A DNA stretch of 64,000 nt, taken from positions 46,256,293-46,320,292 of the forward strand of contig NC_077238.1 in assembly GCF_947179165.1 (NCBI RefSeq), in the 5' to 3' direction. Each line of letters opens with the position of its first letter. Within the stretch, counting starts at the first letter, position 1. The translations under genes and the position numbers were made by a program. Below are positions 22,500 through 33,694 of the stretch, one piece after another. Source of the stretch: Solanum dulcamara (taxonomy: Eukaryota; Streptophyta; Magnoliopsida; Solanales; Solanaceae). The notes beneath the pieces are model-generated. The model saw nothing but the letters and a program-made list of their open reading frames with translations. It was not told where the DNA came from and ran no database searches.

Positions 22500-22530
22500 G
22501 GTTTTTTAACCATAACCATGAACAACTCTA

Positions 22531-22538
22531 GCATCAAG
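22531..22538 (+). repeat. MITE target duplication, right copy
   Basis: gcatcaag, partner of gcattaag at 21776-21783. Confidence 0.65.
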
Positions 22539-23742
22539 TATGAGTCAAGTTTGATGTCTTTAAGCATTTTACTACTTTTAAACATGAATATTTCTTTGTC
22601 ATAAACAATTATTTTGTGAAAGAGTGATGAGAATGTATGACTGAGTTGAAAGTACCTCTTAAACGAAAGCATTAATAATTGTTGATTTGGAGTCCAAATG
22701 AGTCACAAACGGGTCTGGAAAGAATGTCTAATTGAAAGAAGCGATGACTGAAATAATGATTGAGTTGATTAGAGTCTAATGTGATGACTTGTATAAGCTG
22801 ATTTATTCAAGTCTTATGAGAATATGATTCTTGGGAGGATTATTGAACACCTAATTGGGAAAGAGTATCGTTACAACCCAAATCCCATTAACTATATAGC
22901 TAGCATATGATGGAGGGTTAAATCTCTTATGTCCCAAAACAATGGATTTTGATTGATTCTGGATTTAATGATAGTGATTCTCTCCTTACCCTAGAAAAGT
23001 ATTGAATGGGTGTGGCAATGACACTACTTTATTGTACATCACTGGCTCATAGGTTATGGTGTCGGTTAGAGAAACTCCCAATAAGGATATGATCTTGCAT
23101 GAAAGGATTGTTTGATTGATATTGTAGATTATTGAGTTGATTTCGAAAACATTTGCTAAATTTTAAAGTTTGCATATCCTTTAAGTTGATTGATGAGATA
23201 GCGATAAGTTTTATTGACTGTTTCTCCTTTCTGCCATTTTACATACTTGTACATTCTATGTACTGATGCCTTTTGGACTGTATCATTTCATGATGCAGAT
23301 ATAGGTGATAGAGAACATCAATAAGAGCTCAATTGATGGACTATTTTCCTTTCCTAACAGTGGTGAGACCCCCTTTCTTTCAGAGGAATCATGGTATTTT
23401 GTTTTACATTTGATATTTTTCTTTTTGGTAGCCATGGACTCTTCATAGGTACCACCTGGATAGTGATAGAGACTTCATAGACAAATAGTGATAGTGTTGA
23501 GTTATTGTTCTGGTTTTCACAACTATTCTTTGATGTGGAGTTGAGTTGAGATTTGATTTTATTACATTATTCTTTCTTGAGTTGCTGATTTGGTTAGACC
23601 ACTTGATGGTCCCCTTTTCTTTTGTATAAGTCTTCCGTTGAATGAATTAAAATGTGATTGGACCAAGTGGTTCTCTTAGGAATCATTAATTGTCTTCGAG
23701 TATCGGCCACATCTAGGGTACCCTCATGAGGCATGACATACT

Positions 23743-23754
23743 TGATATTAGAGC
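23743..23754 (+). other. Element F primer-binding site
   Basis: tgatattagagc, four bases after the LTR end, resembles TGGTATCAGAGC with two differences. Complementary to the initiator-Met tRNA 3' end. Confidence 0.65.
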
Positions 23755-23899
23755 ATAGAGTTCAAGAGTCCTAAGATGTATATGAATTCATGTATAGTAG
23801 AGTCTTTCATATAGGTATTTCGTGCACCACACTTACTATCAAACGGCTATAGGATATTAGGAAATTGTTTCACTTCTTCATATTTTGAGATGTAATGCC

Positions 23900-25215
23900 C
23901 CGTATATGTACTTCTAGTAAGAGGAACGCTGCCAGCACTAAAGTGCCACAGTCAAAGATGCCCCCACCTTCTACAATAAGGAATAGTGGTCGACATGCCC
24001 GATCTCTGGAAGAAACCCAGGTGTCTACTACTTAGCCCGCTTCTACTTTAGAGGATTATTTTAGAGGCACTATTACCATGCTCACTTAGTTGATAGCTGC
24101 CCAAAGGGTTAACCAGATTTCACCCACTCCTATCTCTATCTCTCAAGAGCATTCAACTTCTGTGAGGATCCCACATTTTTTGAGAATGAATCCGCAAATT
24201 TTCATAGGTTCTAAGGCTGAGGAGGATCCTTGAATTTCATCGATGAGATATGGAAGATACTGAGAGAAATGCATTCTACTGAGGTTGAGTGAGTTAATTT
24301 GGTATCCTATCAGCTCAAGGATATGGCGAATATGTGGTACAATCAATGGGATTTTGAGTTTGAGGATGCTTTCCTTGATCAATTCTTTCATAGAGAATTG
24401 AATAAAGCCAAGATGGAGGAGTTTGTGAACTTGAATCAATAGTGCCTGACAATAAAGGAATATGGTATGAAGTTCATCCAGTTGTCTATATATTCTCCGG
24501 AGATAATCTTAGACATGAGATCAAAGATGAGGAAGTTATTCTTTGGCTTGGGCAAGCATGTGAAGAAAGAGTGTAAGGCATCATTATTGATTTCTAATAT
24601 TGATATTTCTAGGTTGATGGTATATATGCAGCATGTCGAGGATGATTAGAAGAAAGATAGAGAAGAGCACTTGAGCAAAAATCCCAAAGAAGTTGGGAAT
24701 GAGAATGAGAAGAGGCAAGGCAAGGGAAATAAATCCTTCTTTGAGAAGAGGTCTTCTAATTATGCACCGTCGATAACAAGTGTACCTGCTCCCAGTTATA
24801 GGTATGATTAGAAGTCATAAAGCCACTAGAATTTTAGGGCTTACGGTTCTCATTCCCAAGATAGTGTGGCTGTCAATTCGAAAGGGAAGCCACTTTATGG
24901 TAAGTATGGAAAAATCCACCTTGAATGCAGAGACAGAGGTAATGGTTGATAAAAATATGCTAAGATAGGCCATTTTCAGTGGCAGTGTACAATGTGGGGT
25001 GGCAGGGCCCAATCTCTATTGTAGTAACTACAACTCAAGGTAATTAGAGAGGTACCATATCAAGTACAGGTGGAGGTTCAAACAACCTATATGTTATGGA
25101 TACTCTCCTGGATTAGGAGAACTCACCATATGTTTTAGTGGCATGCTTCAAGTTCTCTTTTTTGATTGTTATGGTTTGTTTGATCCAGGTGTAACCTTGT
25201 CATTTGTGACCCCTT
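23900..25215 (+). pseudogene. Element F gag and start of protease, decayed and truncated
   Basis: After a basic leader (RSNAASTKVPQSKM), the gag core reads MNPQIFIGSKAEED, VSYQLKDMANMWYNQW, FLDQFFHRELNKAK and IKEYGMKFIQLSIYSPE, then ISRLMVYMQHVEDD. This matches the gag of Tekay/Del-like elements. A damaged knuckle follows near 24890 (YGKYGKIHLEC, first Cys lost). The protease start reads as a LFDPGVTLSFVTP form near 25180. At 25216 the element is cut by a minus-strand LTR, so RT onward is missing. Stops interrupt the frame at several places. Confidence 0.75.
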
Positions 25216-26269
25216 TGTCATGACCCAAACTAGTCCCTACACTTGACATGACTATCAAAACCTCAATAGGCTCCAACTAAACCTTTTGACGTATCGTAAC
25301 TATGCATAAGGTAAATTAAAGCGGAAATGACAATAGGAAGAGTCTCAAACATGAATCATAAAATAAAAGAGAGTAAGGTCGACTACATAGACTCTTCACC
25401 ATTTGTCCAACAATGCCTTTACTACTTGAGAAGGGTAAGGTCTAACGCATGTCCCTAGCTCACCCTCAACACAAATATAACAAAAGTCTTTGAAATGAAA
25501 TAAACTCATACCTCACCCTCGATAGATGAGGACTTACCAATCTTCATAGGATAGAAACTCAATTAGCCATAATGAGCATTCAAACTAAACTAACATACAG
25601 AAGAAAAATCCTTACTAAGAACATAAGTCTCAAAAATACGGAATAAGAGACAACATAAACTCTCTCTATCCAACATGCCTCTAATACTAGATGGGGGGAT
25701 GAGACAATCTCCCATATTACCAAATAGACAAAATAGAAGTAAGAAAGTATGCCTGTCAAATGAGAAATAAATGTCATGTGCTCGAAATGTGAGGACTCAC
25801 CAACAAGAAGCTAATAGTATACTCTAGCCACGATTGGGAGGAGAATGAAGGTAATCGTCCATCCCTACTTTATGATACAATGCAGGAAAAATGTATCTGT
25901 TAGTACATAGAATGCACTAAGTATATGAGAAGATGCATGAATTATAAACATAGTACATAATCAAAATAAATCATAAGATGCAAGACCAATATCATTAAAA
26001 TATATCTAATGTCATAGAAATATTAAAATATTTATCATATTGGTCAAGGCATCAAAAGAATCTCAAAATCATTATAAGAACTCATACCTCAACTAAAACT
26101 ATGTGGGATAGGACCTATAATCGACATAAGACCATGTAAGCTAATTAATGGAATCCAATGACTCATGCATCAAGTCATGGGAGGCTAACTTTCCATGGAA
26201 TTCTCCATAAGTTACTTTTTTACGGGGCTATGTTGATCCACTAGCTTCGCTATATTGGCATACATAAAC
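25216..26269 (-). repeat. Minus-strand LTR, left part (split by element E)
   Basis: Its 3' terminus is at 25216 (TGTCATGACCC on the plus strand). It resembles 39496-40328 and 57486-58250 in the blocks around 'gtaaa..aaaca', 'ccgtcc...tatgatacaatg' and 'gttagtacata'. The sequence continues at 33526-33590 after element E. The candidate left duplication is ccctt (25211-25215); the right end is not recognisable. Confidence 0.65.
26265..26269 (+). repeat. Element E target duplication, left copy
   Basis: taaac, identical to 33521-33525. Five bases is the usual length for gypsy integration. Confidence 0.85.
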
Positions 26270-28482
26270 CGTAACACCTCGAAAATTTATATGCCAAGAC
26301 CCAAACCATTCTTCAAAAGTTTATAGGTTTGATATCATCAAGTTATAATTTTATGTATGAGTTAGATGCAATTTCTAAGTATTTTAAGTGTATTAGATAT
26401 TTTTTAGGTTTATAAGATATCTCTAACACCAAGCCAAGTCAAAAGAATTTCCATCGGCTAAGTTTTTATATGAGTGAGGAATAGGGTCAACATTAAATGC
26501 CTATATCTCCTTTTATATAACTAATTAGGTGTTATATTACCAATAAAAATAAAGGTCTTTGCATTATCTTTCCAACGCCACTAAGGTTTCCTCTTTTCGA
26601 GTTCAAAGTCAAAAGTTATGATCATTTTACCAAAGATTACCGCTGAAGCAATTATGGGCTTGGCGCGGCATGCTAGCAGAGCACCCAAAACTAGATGCAG
26701 TAGTTTGGCCTTTCACACGGCGTGCCACTATCGCGCCAGTAGGGTTCTGGGTCCATTTTTGCCTAATTGTTAGTCAATAAACCTACACATTTTTAAGACT
26801 TAATTCAACTCTATAAATTGATCTAAACCTCTAACTCTATCTATTCTTCTATAATTCACCTACTCAAATATTTCTCTCTCTACGAAAGAATCTCAAGGGA
26901 TCCATTGAAGACTTCAAGTAAATTCACTAAAGCTCTCCATCAAACCTCTCATGTTCTTCTAAATTATTTGGTGTTCTCACTTAAGGTATGTGGGTGTTGA
27001 TTCATGGATCCTTTCATCCATGAAACCCAATAAATTTTTCAAGGTTTTCTATCAAATTAAAGTATGGTATTTTATTGGTTTTATGATCTCTATTCCTATT
27101 GCATGAATTATGATTTAAAGTATGATCATGAGTTTAATTTTATATAAATTGATGGTTCTTGCATTTAATTGAAAAGTTTTCTCATTAATTCTCGCATTTT
27201 GATCTCTACGGTTCATGATATAAATTACGACTATTTTGAATTATACTTCAAAGGGATATTATCTATATGAATTATGCATTGGCTGATATAGAGTTTACAA
27301 TCATGCATGTTTTCAAATAAATTACATGATTTTCAAAGTCAATTAATTATGCAATTGAGTTTTACTCTACGTTTATGGTATGAATTTCATATAAGTTATG
27401 AAGAATGGTGACTTAAGGACCTATGTGATGACCTAAGGCCTAAAAGGTGAAGGGCCTTAACATATGAATTATGCAAATATGTTTATAATGATGAAAGGAC
27501 AATTCTAACATTACAAGTTTGTTATGAAAAGGAGCTACTCTATGATTTTAAACCTATGATCATGACTATGAGATATGTAATTATGATTTCTATGATATGC
27601 ATGTATTCTGTGGGATTTTACTTAGCACCGAGTGGACTTGAGGTGGGATCTCTACCAAAAGACTTAGTAGCAGCCTCATGTCCCATAAACTATGTGGCAC
27701 CGTAGTTTACCTTCATAGCCTAGCTATTGGATCCACATATAGCGTATGTATGACCCTCCTAGAAGGGTAGAGTCTACCTTAGAAAGTAGATTCCAATTTT
27801 TCATTATTGTATGGGGAGACAACGGAATTCCATGTTATAGTTCGCATGGTCTTATTGTTTGTTATGATTCCTATCCCATATATGTATGATCTCTTATGTA
27901 TGCTATGATTTTAAATTATGCTTTTTAAATGCTTTGGTCTATATGATTTTCTCATGACTTTACTTATCTAATCTTATCATGTATTTTACTTGACAATTGC
28001 ATTTCATGATTTATGTTGCATGTCACGCCCTCATACTGAGACATTCCAACATACTAATGCATACTTGTTTCCTATATTGTCTCATAATATAGGGGTTGAG
28101 GTTGAAGATCATACTAATCTATGTGGCTATTTAAGCTTTCCTATTCAGTTGTGTTTGTGGCGAGTCCTTATTTATCGGGAACTAGTTATCGAGTTAGTTA
28201 TTATTTTCATGGATTTTTGCTATGGTTCATATTGAGGGTGAGCTAGGACATGTCTTAGTCCTCACCTATATGCATGAGTAGAGGTGTCTAGTTGGAAAAA
28301 TATTTTGAGTTTATGTTTTCATATGACATTCTTAAATTTCTATTCATAGTTTAGACTCTCTTATGATATTTTCGCTTTTGCTTTACCTTATGTATGCTTA
28401 TGATATATTCAAGAGGCTTGGTTGGAACCCTTCAAGGTTTTAATTGCCATGTTACGACTTGGACCTAAGCCGGGTTGTGACA
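26270..28482 (+). repeat. Element E 5' LTR
   Basis: It starts CGTAACACCTCG (the 3' copy has TGTAACACCTCG, so T changed to C) and ends GGGTTGTGACA. It is 2213 bases long. A GC-rich island with ggcgcgg and cgcgcc words is at about 26655-26745. TATAAATT at 26812-26819 lies before a pyrimidine-rich stretch and a later 'ggtatgtggg' block. Confidence 0.9.
26812..26819 (+). promoter_or_regulatory. TATA box of element E 5' LTR
   Basis: TATAAATT, conserved in the 3' LTR at 31836-31843. Placement in the LTR fits a U3/R boundary. Inferred, not shown. Confidence 0.5.
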
Positions 28483-28486
28483 AACT

Positions 28487-28498
28487 TGGTATCAGAGC
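28487..28498 (+). other. Element E primer-binding site
   Basis: TGGTATCAGAGC, a perfect 12-base complement of the initiator-Met tRNA 3' end, four bases after the LTR. Confidence 0.9.
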
Positions 28499-28794
28499 AC
28501 AAGGTTTTTCAAGTCTCCTAGGGTATCCAGCATGCCGCATCAAGTAGAGTCTTATTCATGGGTGTGAAGCACGCCACACTTATGAGTAGGACGCTATGAG
28601 GTGTTTTAGGAATTATAACTTCTTTCATTATCCATGTCGTACTATAGAGTTTACCATAAGACTTCTTTTCCCAAACGGTCTTTCTTTGCGATTTTCAGAA
28701 AGATTGCTCCAAGAAGATCACCATTTCCAAAGGGTGTATTTATCATATTGTGTGAGTTAGGGACATCCATTGCAAAACTCCTACTCATAAGTCG

Positions 28795-29128
28795 GTCCCT
28801 ACTGTTAATGAGTTATTTGATGTGTTTCTTGATGATTTGCCCGGTATTCCTCCCAAAAAGGAAATTGACATTGGCATTGATCTCCTTTCTGATACCCAAC
28901 CTATTTTTATTCCTCCTTCCCATATGGCTCCGGCGGAACTTAAGTAGTTTAAATAAGTAGTGAAGGATTTATTGGATAAGAGTTTTATAAGACCAAGTAT
29001 TTCACCATGGGGTACTCATATGTTATTTGTTAGGATGAAATATGGGTCACTCTGAATCTTGTATAGACTACCAGAAATTGAATAAAGTAACTATAAAGAA
29101 CAAAGATCTAATTCCAAGGATAGATGAC
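28795..29128 (+). pseudogene. Element E RT N-terminal remnant
   Basis: The frame reads ELFDVFLDDLPGIPPKKEID, IFIPPSHMAPAELK and [14 protein letters not shown], which is the linker and RT fingers. After the CIDY-type block and 'KNKDLIPRIDD' it jumps at about 29128 directly to the end of RNase H (KKEFVKDVHRL). In-frame stops (for example in the ELK-FK block) are present. The palm with the catalytic aspartates is gone. Confidence 0.8.
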
Positions 29129-29350
29129 AAGAAAGAGTTTGTTAAAGATGTTCATCGATTGGCTTATTTGGGGGTAAGATTGAGTGATTCTAATGAGTAT
29201 GGTGCTTTTGTTTGAAATAGTCCAAAATTATGATTGGTAGTGCATGAGAAATTGATGGTTGATGAGAAGATCGACGTTCTCTCACAAGGGGAAGATAGAG
29301 TATTCCATTACCAACATTGGTTGTGTGTCCCAATGTAGATAGCCTAAGAG
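29129..29350 (+). pseudogene. Element E RNase H/integrase junction remnant
   Basis: KKEFVKDVHRLAYLGVRLSD, then VLSQGEDRVFHYQHWLCVPN and VDSLREI match the linker that leads into the integrase zinc finger. The frame breaks after about 29340, where unknown sequence begins. Confidence 0.75.
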
Positions 29351-29865
29351 AAATAATATTGAGTAAAGTTTATATCTCTCGATGGATAAGTTAGGGAATA
29401 TTGGGGAAAGAGTAGGTATTCCATATTGTGATAATTGTGGTATGCTTGGTCTATTTATGGTTATACATATAGAGGAAGAGCTAGATGATACCTCGTTGTG
29501 TGCAATAGATAGGTAAAAGTATATTGGTGTGACTTTTGGTAGAGTGAATACTAATGAGGATATAGAGATCCTAAGGTAGGCACAATAATTACTAAGTGAT
29601 GTTGACTTCAAGAGAGGCATGAAGTGGTTAGAATGGTAGGCTTGAATATGTGGTTGTAGAGATTTGAGTGATTATTGTAGGCTATTGATGACTTATTTTT
29701 AAGGGTTTCAAGTAATTGTATTAGAGTATTTATAGAACTAGGATTGAATGTAGTGTTGATGGAATAGGGGTGAATGTATGATGTACTAGGTATTTCTTTA
29801 TTAGGTCTTGAGGTTTGTTGAATATGGTAGTAAGGGGTAGTAATCTTGGGATAGAATTTCCTATA
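29351..29865 (+). other. About 500 bases of unknown sequence inside E integrase
   Basis: It separates the start of the integrase zinc finger from its second half (YWLNGMKR..IADFVAKYPNCQQ). No coding sequence is recognised on the plus strand. A 112-codon minus frame (29620-29282) overlaps it but has no recognisable features. It could be a small insertion; I see no target duplication. Confidence 0.4.
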
Positions 29866-30969
29866 GAGGTAGAGGGACCTAAGGTGTATTGGTTGAATGG
29901 CATGAAGAGGACATAGCGGATTTCGTGGCTAAGTATCCTAATTGTCAACAAGTGAAAGTTGAGCATCAAAGGCCGAGAGGTCTAGCTCAAGAAATCAAAA
30001 TTCCTACATGGAAGTGGGAAGTTGTGAATATGGACTTTGTCATGGGTTTGCCTCGTACTAAAAGACAACATGATTCTATTTGGGTCATTGTGGATCGAAT
30101 GACTAAATAAGCAATTTTTCTACTGGTCAAGACTTCTTATGGTGCCGAAGACTATCCTAAGTTGTACATTCATGACCTTGGGAAATTTCATGGTGTTCCT
30201 TTGTCGATTATATTGGATAGAGGTACTCAATTGAGTTCATATTTTTGAATGTCATTTTAGAAAGGTCTTGTCACTAAAGTCAAGCTAAGTACCACTTTCC
30301 ATCCTTAAATTAATAGACAAGCCGAAAGAAGAATCCAAACCTTGGAGGATATGATAAGGGCATGTGTGATTGATCTTAGATGAATTTGGGATGAGCATTT
30401 GCCATTAATTGAGTTTGCCTACAATAATATTTATCACTCTTGCATCCAAATGGCTCCTTTTGAAGCCTTGTATGGGAGAAGATGTAGGTCTCATAAGGGA
30501 AAGGTTGAAGATGGCTTAAATTAGTCAAAAGTCCTATTCCGATGTCAAGAAAAGAGAGCTTAAATTTGAGGTGGATGATTGGGTCTGTTTGAAGGTTTCA
30601 CCCATAAAGGGTGTAATGTTCTTTGGTAAGAAAGGGAAATTGAGTTTTATATATGTTGGACCTTATAATATATTGAGATGTGTTGGCAAAGTGTCTTATT
30701 AATTAGATTTGTCACTTGAACTAGCTATGGTTCACCCGGTATTTAATGTTTCTATGTTAAGGAAGTTCATGGGTGATCCAAACTCCATTGTACCATTCAA
30801 ATATGTAAGTGTTCAGAAGGATTTGACTTATGAAGAAGTTCTGGTGGAAATGTTAGACCGGCAAGTTAAAAAGTTAAGGAACAAAGAAATAGTGCCCGTC
30901 AAAGTGTTATGGAGGAATCAACATATAGAAAATATTACGTGGGAGACGAAGGCGGATATGATTAGATGA
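29866..30969 (+). pseudogene. Element E integrase core and chromodomain, decayed
   Basis: The frame 29889-30110 gives the CPNCQQ-type zinc finger end, as YPNCQQ with its first Cys changed to Tyr, then WKWEVVNMDFVMGLP with the first catalytic Asp. Farther on, IILDRGTQ and AERRIQTLED carry the second Asp and the Glu. Then come [14 protein letters not shown] and the [14 protein letters not shown] block. After frame breaks the open piece 30709-30969 holds MVHPVFNVSMLRKFMGDPNS and the chromodomain (VPVKVLWRNQ, ITWETKADM). Integrase would join cDNA to the target. Confidence 0.85.
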
Positions 30970-31246
30970 TATACGAACCTATTTCCCTCTACTCAAGCCC
31001 AAAGGTACTAAGTTGTTCATCATCAAATCGATTAAACTTCTACGTTTCAGTTTCATATGTCATTCATATGCATGCATGATTCATGAAAATGATTTTTTAT
31101 CAAGGACTATGTTTTATGTTAAGTATGAAGTTTACATGTTCTATGCATTTTTTTCAAAAGTTTCCTCACATTCATGTTGGGTTTCTAGTTCTTTTTTCCA
31201 TTTCCTTCCTATATTAGTTGAATCTCATTTGAGGATGAATATTCCC

Positions 31247-31256
31247 AAGGGGGAGA
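31247..31256 (+). other. Element E polypurine tract
   Basis: aagggggaga, three bases before the 3' LTR start at 31260. Confidence 0.85.
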
Positions 31257-31259
31257 TAT

Positions 31260-33520
31260 TGTAACACCTCGAATAATTTCTATGTCAAGACCTGAACCAT
31301 TCTTCAAAGATGTATAGGTTTGAACTCATCGAGTTCCAATTTTACATATGAGTTAGGATCAATTCCTAAGTATTTGAAGTATATTAAATATGTTTTAGGG
31401 TCATAAGGGATCCCTAACACCAAGCCAAGTCTAAAGAATTTCCATCGGCTAAGTTTTCGTATGAGTCCATAATAGGGTCAACTTTAAACGCCCATATCTC
31501 CTAATATATAAGGAATTAGGGATTCCATAACCTATCAAATTAAAGGTCTTTGAGTTTTTTTCTAACACCATCAAGTTGCCTCTTTGCGAGTTCAGAGTCA
31601 AAAGTTATGATCATTTTTTCAAAGATTACAGCTACAACAATTATGGGCTTGGCGCGGAGCGCCAGCAGAGCACCCAAAACTAGCTGCATTAGTTTGGCCT
31701 TTGGCGCGGTGTGCCACAATCGCGCCACCAGGGTTCTGGGTCCATTTTTCAGATTTTATTTGATGAAGGGCACTTTAGACTTTTTCCTAATTGTTTGTCA
31801 ATAAACCTACACATTTTTTAGACCTAATTCAACTCTATAAATTGATCTAAACCTCTAACTCTATCTATTCTTCTATAATTCACCTACTCAAATATTTCTC
31901 TCTCTACGAAAGACTCTTAAAGGCTCCATTGAAGACTTCAAGTAAATTCACTCAAGCTCTCCATCAAACCTCTCAAGTCCTTCAAAATTATTTGGTGTTC
32001 TCACTTAAGGTATGTGGGTGTTGATTCAAGGATCCTTTCGTCCATGAAGCCCAATAAATTTTTCAAGGTTTTCTATTAAAATAAAGTATGGTATTTTATT
32101 GGTTTTATGATCTATATTTCTTTTGCATGATTTATGGTTCAAAGTATGATCATGAGTATGTTTTGATATAAATTGATGGTTATTACATTGAATTGAAAAG
32201 TTTTCCCATTAATTCTCCTATTTTGATCTCTAGGGTTCATGATGTAAATTATGACTATTTTGAATTGTACTTCAAAGAGATATTATCTATATGAATTATG
32301 TATTGGCTGATATAGAGTTTACAATCATGCATGTTTTCAAATCAATTACATGATTTTCAAAGTCAATTGATTATGCAATTGAGTTTTACTCTACGTTCAT
32401 GGTATGAATTTCATACAAGTTATGAAGAATGGTAACTTAGGTCCCTATGTGGTTACCTAAGGCCTAACGATATGACTTATGCGAATATGTTTGTAATGAT
32501 GAAAGGATAATTCTCCCATTCTAAGTATGTTATAAAAATTAGCTACTCTATGATTTGAAACATATGATCTTGACTATGACATATGTAATTACCATTTTTA
32601 TGATATGCATGTATTCCGTAGGATTTGATTTAGCACAGAGTGGACATAAGGTGGGGGCCATACCAAAAGCCTTAGTAGGAGCCTCATGTCCCACAAACTG
32701 TGTGCCACCATAGGTTGCCTTCCTGCCCTAGCTATTGGATCTACATATAGCGTATGTATGACCCACTTAGTGGGGTAGAGTCTACCTTGGCAAGTAGATT
32801 CCCTTTTTTCTTTGTTGTATGGGGAGACAACGAGATTTTATATTATAGCTCGCATGGTCTTATTGTCGGTTATGGTTCCTATCACATATATGTATGATCT
32901 CTTATGTATGCTATGATTTTAAATTATGCTTTTTAAATGCTTTGGTCAATATGATTTTCTCATGAATTTACCTATCTCATCTGATTATGTTTTTTACTTG
33001 ACCATTGTATTTTATCTTATCAAGTATTTTACTTGACCATTGCATTTTATGTTTTACGTTGCATGTAACATCCTCATACTCTGTACATTCCAACGTATTC
33101 ATGCATATTTTTTGCCTACCTTGTCTAATAATGTAGGTGTTGAGGTTGAAAATCATTCTCATCTACGTGGCTATCTAAGCTTTCCTATCCAGAGATGTTT
33201 GTGGTGAGTCCTCATTTATCGGGGACTAGTTATCGAGTTAGTTATTATTTTCAAAGACTTTTACTATGTTTCATATTGAGGGTGAGCTAGGGAAATGTCT
33301 TAGCCTCTGCCCATATTCATGAGTAAAGGCATCTAGCTAGACAAATATTATGAGTTTATGTTGTCATGTGACTTTCTTAAATTTCTATTCATAGTTTAGA
33401 CTCTCTTATGATGTTTCCACTTTCTCTTTAGCTTATGTATGCTTATGATATGTACAAGAGGCTTGGTTGGAGCCCTTTGGGATTTCAAGTTATGACTAGG
33501 CCCTAGGTCGGGTCGTGACA
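31260..33520 (+). repeat. Element E 3' LTR
   Basis: TGTAACACCTCG to GGGTCGTGACA, 2261 bases. Collinear with 26270-28482 with many base changes and small indels, so the insertion is old. TATAAATT is at 31836-31843 and the GC-rich island at about 31645-31735 (ggcgcggagcgcc). Confidence 0.9.
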
Positions 33521-33525
33521 TAAAC
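33521..33525 (+). repeat. Element E target duplication, right copy
   Basis: taaac, identical to 26265-26269. Confidence 0.85.
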
Positions 33526-33590
33526 CTACGCGGGCAACGTAGTTTTGGACTAAAGGTTGCTACTAGTATTTCCTTGGATAACTAACTATA
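33526..33590 (-). repeat. Minus-strand LTR, right part
   Basis: It continues the LTR interrupted at 26269. The words gcgggcaacgtag and ttgctactag...ttccttggataactaa align with 40295-40328 plus 50953-50985. Similarity stops near 33590. Confidence 0.6.
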
Positions 33591-33694
33591 TTAGGATTTT
33601 TGAAAAAGGGGTTCTGGAAGATTTCCTACCACGAGACCCACCATGGCCCGTCATGGGCATCACGTTCCATGGTGGTTGCCTTGAACTTGCATCT
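33591..33694. repeat. Short CCATGG-rich fragment
   Basis: ccaccatggcccgtcatgggcat and ttccatggtgg, in the style of the K LTR. A truncated piece between the minus LTR and the minus-strand ORF. Confidence 0.35.

Larger units (their letters stand above)
21784..22530. mobile_element. hAT-type MITE
   Basis: The left end TAGGGGTGTTGATGGTT and the reverse complement of the right end, TAGAGTTGTTCATGGTT, pair at 14 of 17 positions. The termini start TAG as in many hAT elements. The flanking 8-base duplication has one mismatch. There is no transposase, so it depends on one elsewhere. The ends carry ggttcggtt/ttggtttggt words common in this class. It contains an (AT)21 run and a small retroposed insertion. 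Confidence 0.7.
20708..23738 (+). repeat. Element F 5' LTR
   Basis: It starts TGTAACACCCTG and ends GGCATGACA, followed four bases later by a primer-binding site. It is 3031 bases long, including a 747-base MITE. The part 20780-21260 repeats words like gactcgtag, acgagtc and gacccgtaa, a set of short inverted motifs. No second LTR of F is seen, because F is cut at 25215. Confidence 0.75.
26270..33520 (+). mobile_element. Element E: Ty3/gypsy chromovirus, internally deleted
   Basis: Two LTRs (26270-28482, 31260-33520), primer site, polypurine tract and a 5-base duplication taaac are all present. The internal part is only 2.8 kb. It carries the RT beginning fused to the RNase H/integrase junction, then integrase core and chromodomain. 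Gag, protease, RT catalytic core and RNase H are absent. The order is that of Tekay/Del-like elements. E could only have moved with proteins from another copy, unless the deletion came after insertion. It lies in opposite orientation inside a related LTR. Confidence 0.9.
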
